Shown here one piece after another: positions 23,099 through 24,190 of a stretch of 24,190 nucleotides of DNA; the stretch's first letter is position 1, and the number at the start of each line of letters is the position of its first letter. Under the pieces are notes generated by a model. The model did not search any database and had not been told where the DNA came from. It was given only the letters and a program-made list of their open reading frames with translations. A program made the translations under genes and the position numbers. This stretch comes from Candidatus Gastranaerophilales bacterium (lineage in GTDB: Bacteria > Cyanobacteriota > Vampirovibrionia > Gastranaerophilales > Gastranaerophilaceae): contig CANRHJ010000005.1 of assembly GCA_947630355.1 (NCBI GenBank), positions 1-24,190 of the forward strand, given 5' to 3'.

Positions 23099-24190
23099 CT
23101 ATGCGTTATAATTTATACCCTTCTTTTTATTGTTAGAAGCTGCGATTTTATTAATTAAGAATGATGTTAACCTGCCGACAGCGGATTTTGGTTCTTGGAC
23201 ATTAACGCTGTTTGTTATAAGTTCAGGTTTATCTTCATCTTCAATAGGTTCGTCTACTTCCGGATCACAAGTAGGATCACTTGTTACATCGCCTGTTGTA
23301 TCAGAGGAGGAGTCTTGTGAAGCATCACCTGTAGGTTCACTTGAATCATCGGGATCTATCAATGTAGGTTTGTCTTCACCTTGAGTAGGTTCATCTTCTT
23401 CAGGGTTGCAAGTAGGATCACTTGATTCATCTCCTGTAGGTTCACCTGTAACGTCACCTGTAGGCTCACCGGTTACATCTCCTGTAGGTTCATCAGGATC
23501 TATCAATGTAGGTTTGTCTTCGCCTTGAGTAGGTTCATCTTCCTCAGGATCACAAGTAGGATCACCGGTTACATCACCTGTAGAAGTTGTCGGTTCTGAA
23601 CCTGTAGGTGTTGTAGGTTCGCTGTCTGTAGGTGCTGTAGGCTCTGAAGAACCTGAAGGTGTTGTAGGTTCTGTATCTGTAGGTGTTGTAGGTTGAGTAT
23701 CCGTCGGATTATCAGGTTCCAAATCAGAAGGTTGAACAGGAGTTACATCACTTCCTGAGGGGTTTGGATCTAATGAAGGATCTGTTGTAGGTTCTGTGTC
23801 TCCCGTCGGAACTGTAGGTTCAGTATCTGTCGGAACTGTGGGTTCTGTATCCGTCGGTGTTGTGGGTTCTGTATCCGATGGTGTTGTAGGTTCCGTATCC
23901 GTCGGTGTTGTAGGTTCCGTATCCGTCGGTGTTGTAGGTTCCGTATCTGTCGGATCTGTAGGTTCCAAATCAGAAGGTTGAACAGGATCTACATCACTTC
24001 CTGACGGGTTTGGCTCTAATGTAGGATCCGTTGTGGGTTCTGTATCCGTCGGTGTTGTAGGTTCAGTATCTGTCGGAACTGTAGGCTCTGTATCTGTCGG
24101 AACTGTGGGTTCCGTATCTGTCGGAACTGTGGGTTCCGTATCTGTCGGAACTGTGGGTTCCGTATCTGTCGGAACTGTGGGTTCCGTATC
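23099..24190 (-). CDS. Thr/Pro/Asp/Glu-rich tandem-repeat protein, C-terminal part (cut by window edge)
   Basis: The frame is open from the stop at 23099 to the window end, giving 363 visible residues; the true start is outside. Most of it consists of eight-residue units of the TEPTTPTD and TEPTVPTD type. A larger repeat, PNPSGSDV-PVQPSDLEP, occurs twice, and a CDPEEDEPTQGEDKPTLIDPD block with one Cys occurs three times (the last variant). It is strongly acidic with almost no hydrophobic residues, so it is extended, possibly glycosylated on Thr, and likely at the cell surface, but no anchor or signal is visible. The last 35 residues differ: basic, with SAVGRLTSFLINKIAASNNKKK, perhaps an amphipathic helix. 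No LPXTG motif is present. A TTG at 23968 is an internal codon, not a start. Confidence 0.75.
   Translation of the reverse strand, partial: DTEPTVPTDTEPTVPTDTEPTVPTDTEPTVPTDTEPTVPTDTEPTTPTDTEPTTDPTLEPNPSGSDVDPVQPSDLEPTDPTDTEPTTPTDTEPTTPTDTEPTTPSDTEPTTPTDTEPTVPTDTEPTVPTGDTEPTTDPSLDPNPSGSDVTPVQPSDLEPDNPTDTQPTTPTDTEPTTPSGSSEPTAPTDSEPTTPTGSEPTTSTGDVTGDPTCDPEEDEPTQGEDKPTLIDPDEPTGDVTGEPTGDVTGEPTGDESSDPTCNPEEDEPTQGEDKPTLIDPDDSSEPTGDASQDSSSDTTGDVTSDPTCDPEVDEPIEDEDKPELITNSVNVQEPKSAVGRLTSFLINKIAASNNKKKGINYNA
24097..24190 (-). repeat. Perfect 24-bp minisatellite inside the repeat-protein gene
   Basis: Four consecutive units beginning at 24097, 24121, 24145 and 24169 (the last cut at the window end) are identical, each coding eight residues. 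Degenerate units of the same length run on down to about 23800. Because the unit is a multiple of three, copy-number change keeps the frame. Confidence 0.92.

Noticed and set aside
23130..23981. Long open frames on the plus strand rich in Ser, Val and Gly
   Set aside because: They are the antisense of the acidic repeat gene; repetitive DNA keeps all frames open.
23796..24190. CRISPR array suggested by the regular 24-bp repeats
   Set aside because: The units are contiguous with no unique spacers, and are in-frame coding repeats.

Overview
The window looks like a chromosomal piece of an AT-rich, Gram-negative-type bacterium of the non-photosynthetic sister lineage of Cyanobacteria (Vampirovibrionia/'Melainabacteria', probably the gut order Gastranaerophilales). 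The main reason is the gene at 15794-16759, a close match by eye to LdpA, an iron-sulfur protein otherwise known from cyanobacteria. The AT-rich composition, many TATAAT boxes, UGA used as a stop codon, an MCE-domain lipid-transport protein and a membrane pyrophosphatase also fit. No photosynthesis gene, tRNA, rRNA, transposase or CRISPR array was seen. The placement is inference.

Layout. 1-3303 (minus) is a block read MCE protein, CgeB-like glycosyltransferase, OmpR-type response regulator, then a membrane pyrophosphatase cut by the window edge. 3390-5480 (plus) is a 696-residue tandem-duplicated radical SAM protein. 5485-10307 is mostly housekeeping: an SDR oxidoreductase (minus), a YraN nuclease-fold protein (plus), and a minus operon aroC-aroK-aroB-surE. 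10308-10816 is the only long gene-free stretch and carries a candidate small RNA. 10817-13230 (plus) holds deoB, nadA and a 58-residue ferredoxin. mnmG (minus), an unrecognised small gene with a probable ATT start (plus), ldpA (minus) and a cysteine hydrolase of the isochorismatase family (plus) follow to 17346.

17348-21493 is the most unusual region. Four more genes of the same radical SAM family lie together, three in a minus operon and one divergent. With the duplicated protein at 3390 there are six copies of the module. In every copy a Cys-rich segment that resembles a SPASM auxiliary-cluster domain comes BEFORE the radical SAM CX3CX2C motif, the reverse of the usual order. Two copies have a damaged GGEP motif. 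The plus-strand member is followed by a papain/C39-like putative cysteine peptidase (21583-22950). The window ends inside a Thr/Pro/Asp/Glu-rich protein built of 8-residue repeats, encoded by a perfect 24-bp minisatellite. The radical SAM family plus the peptidase is the best candidate here for an undescribed system, probably acting on peptides or proteins; the substrate cannot be read from the sequence.

Gene expression also shows a pattern. Several genes have a -10 box exactly six bases before the ATG, which predicts leaderless mRNAs, and extended -10 (TGN + TATAAT) promoters recur.
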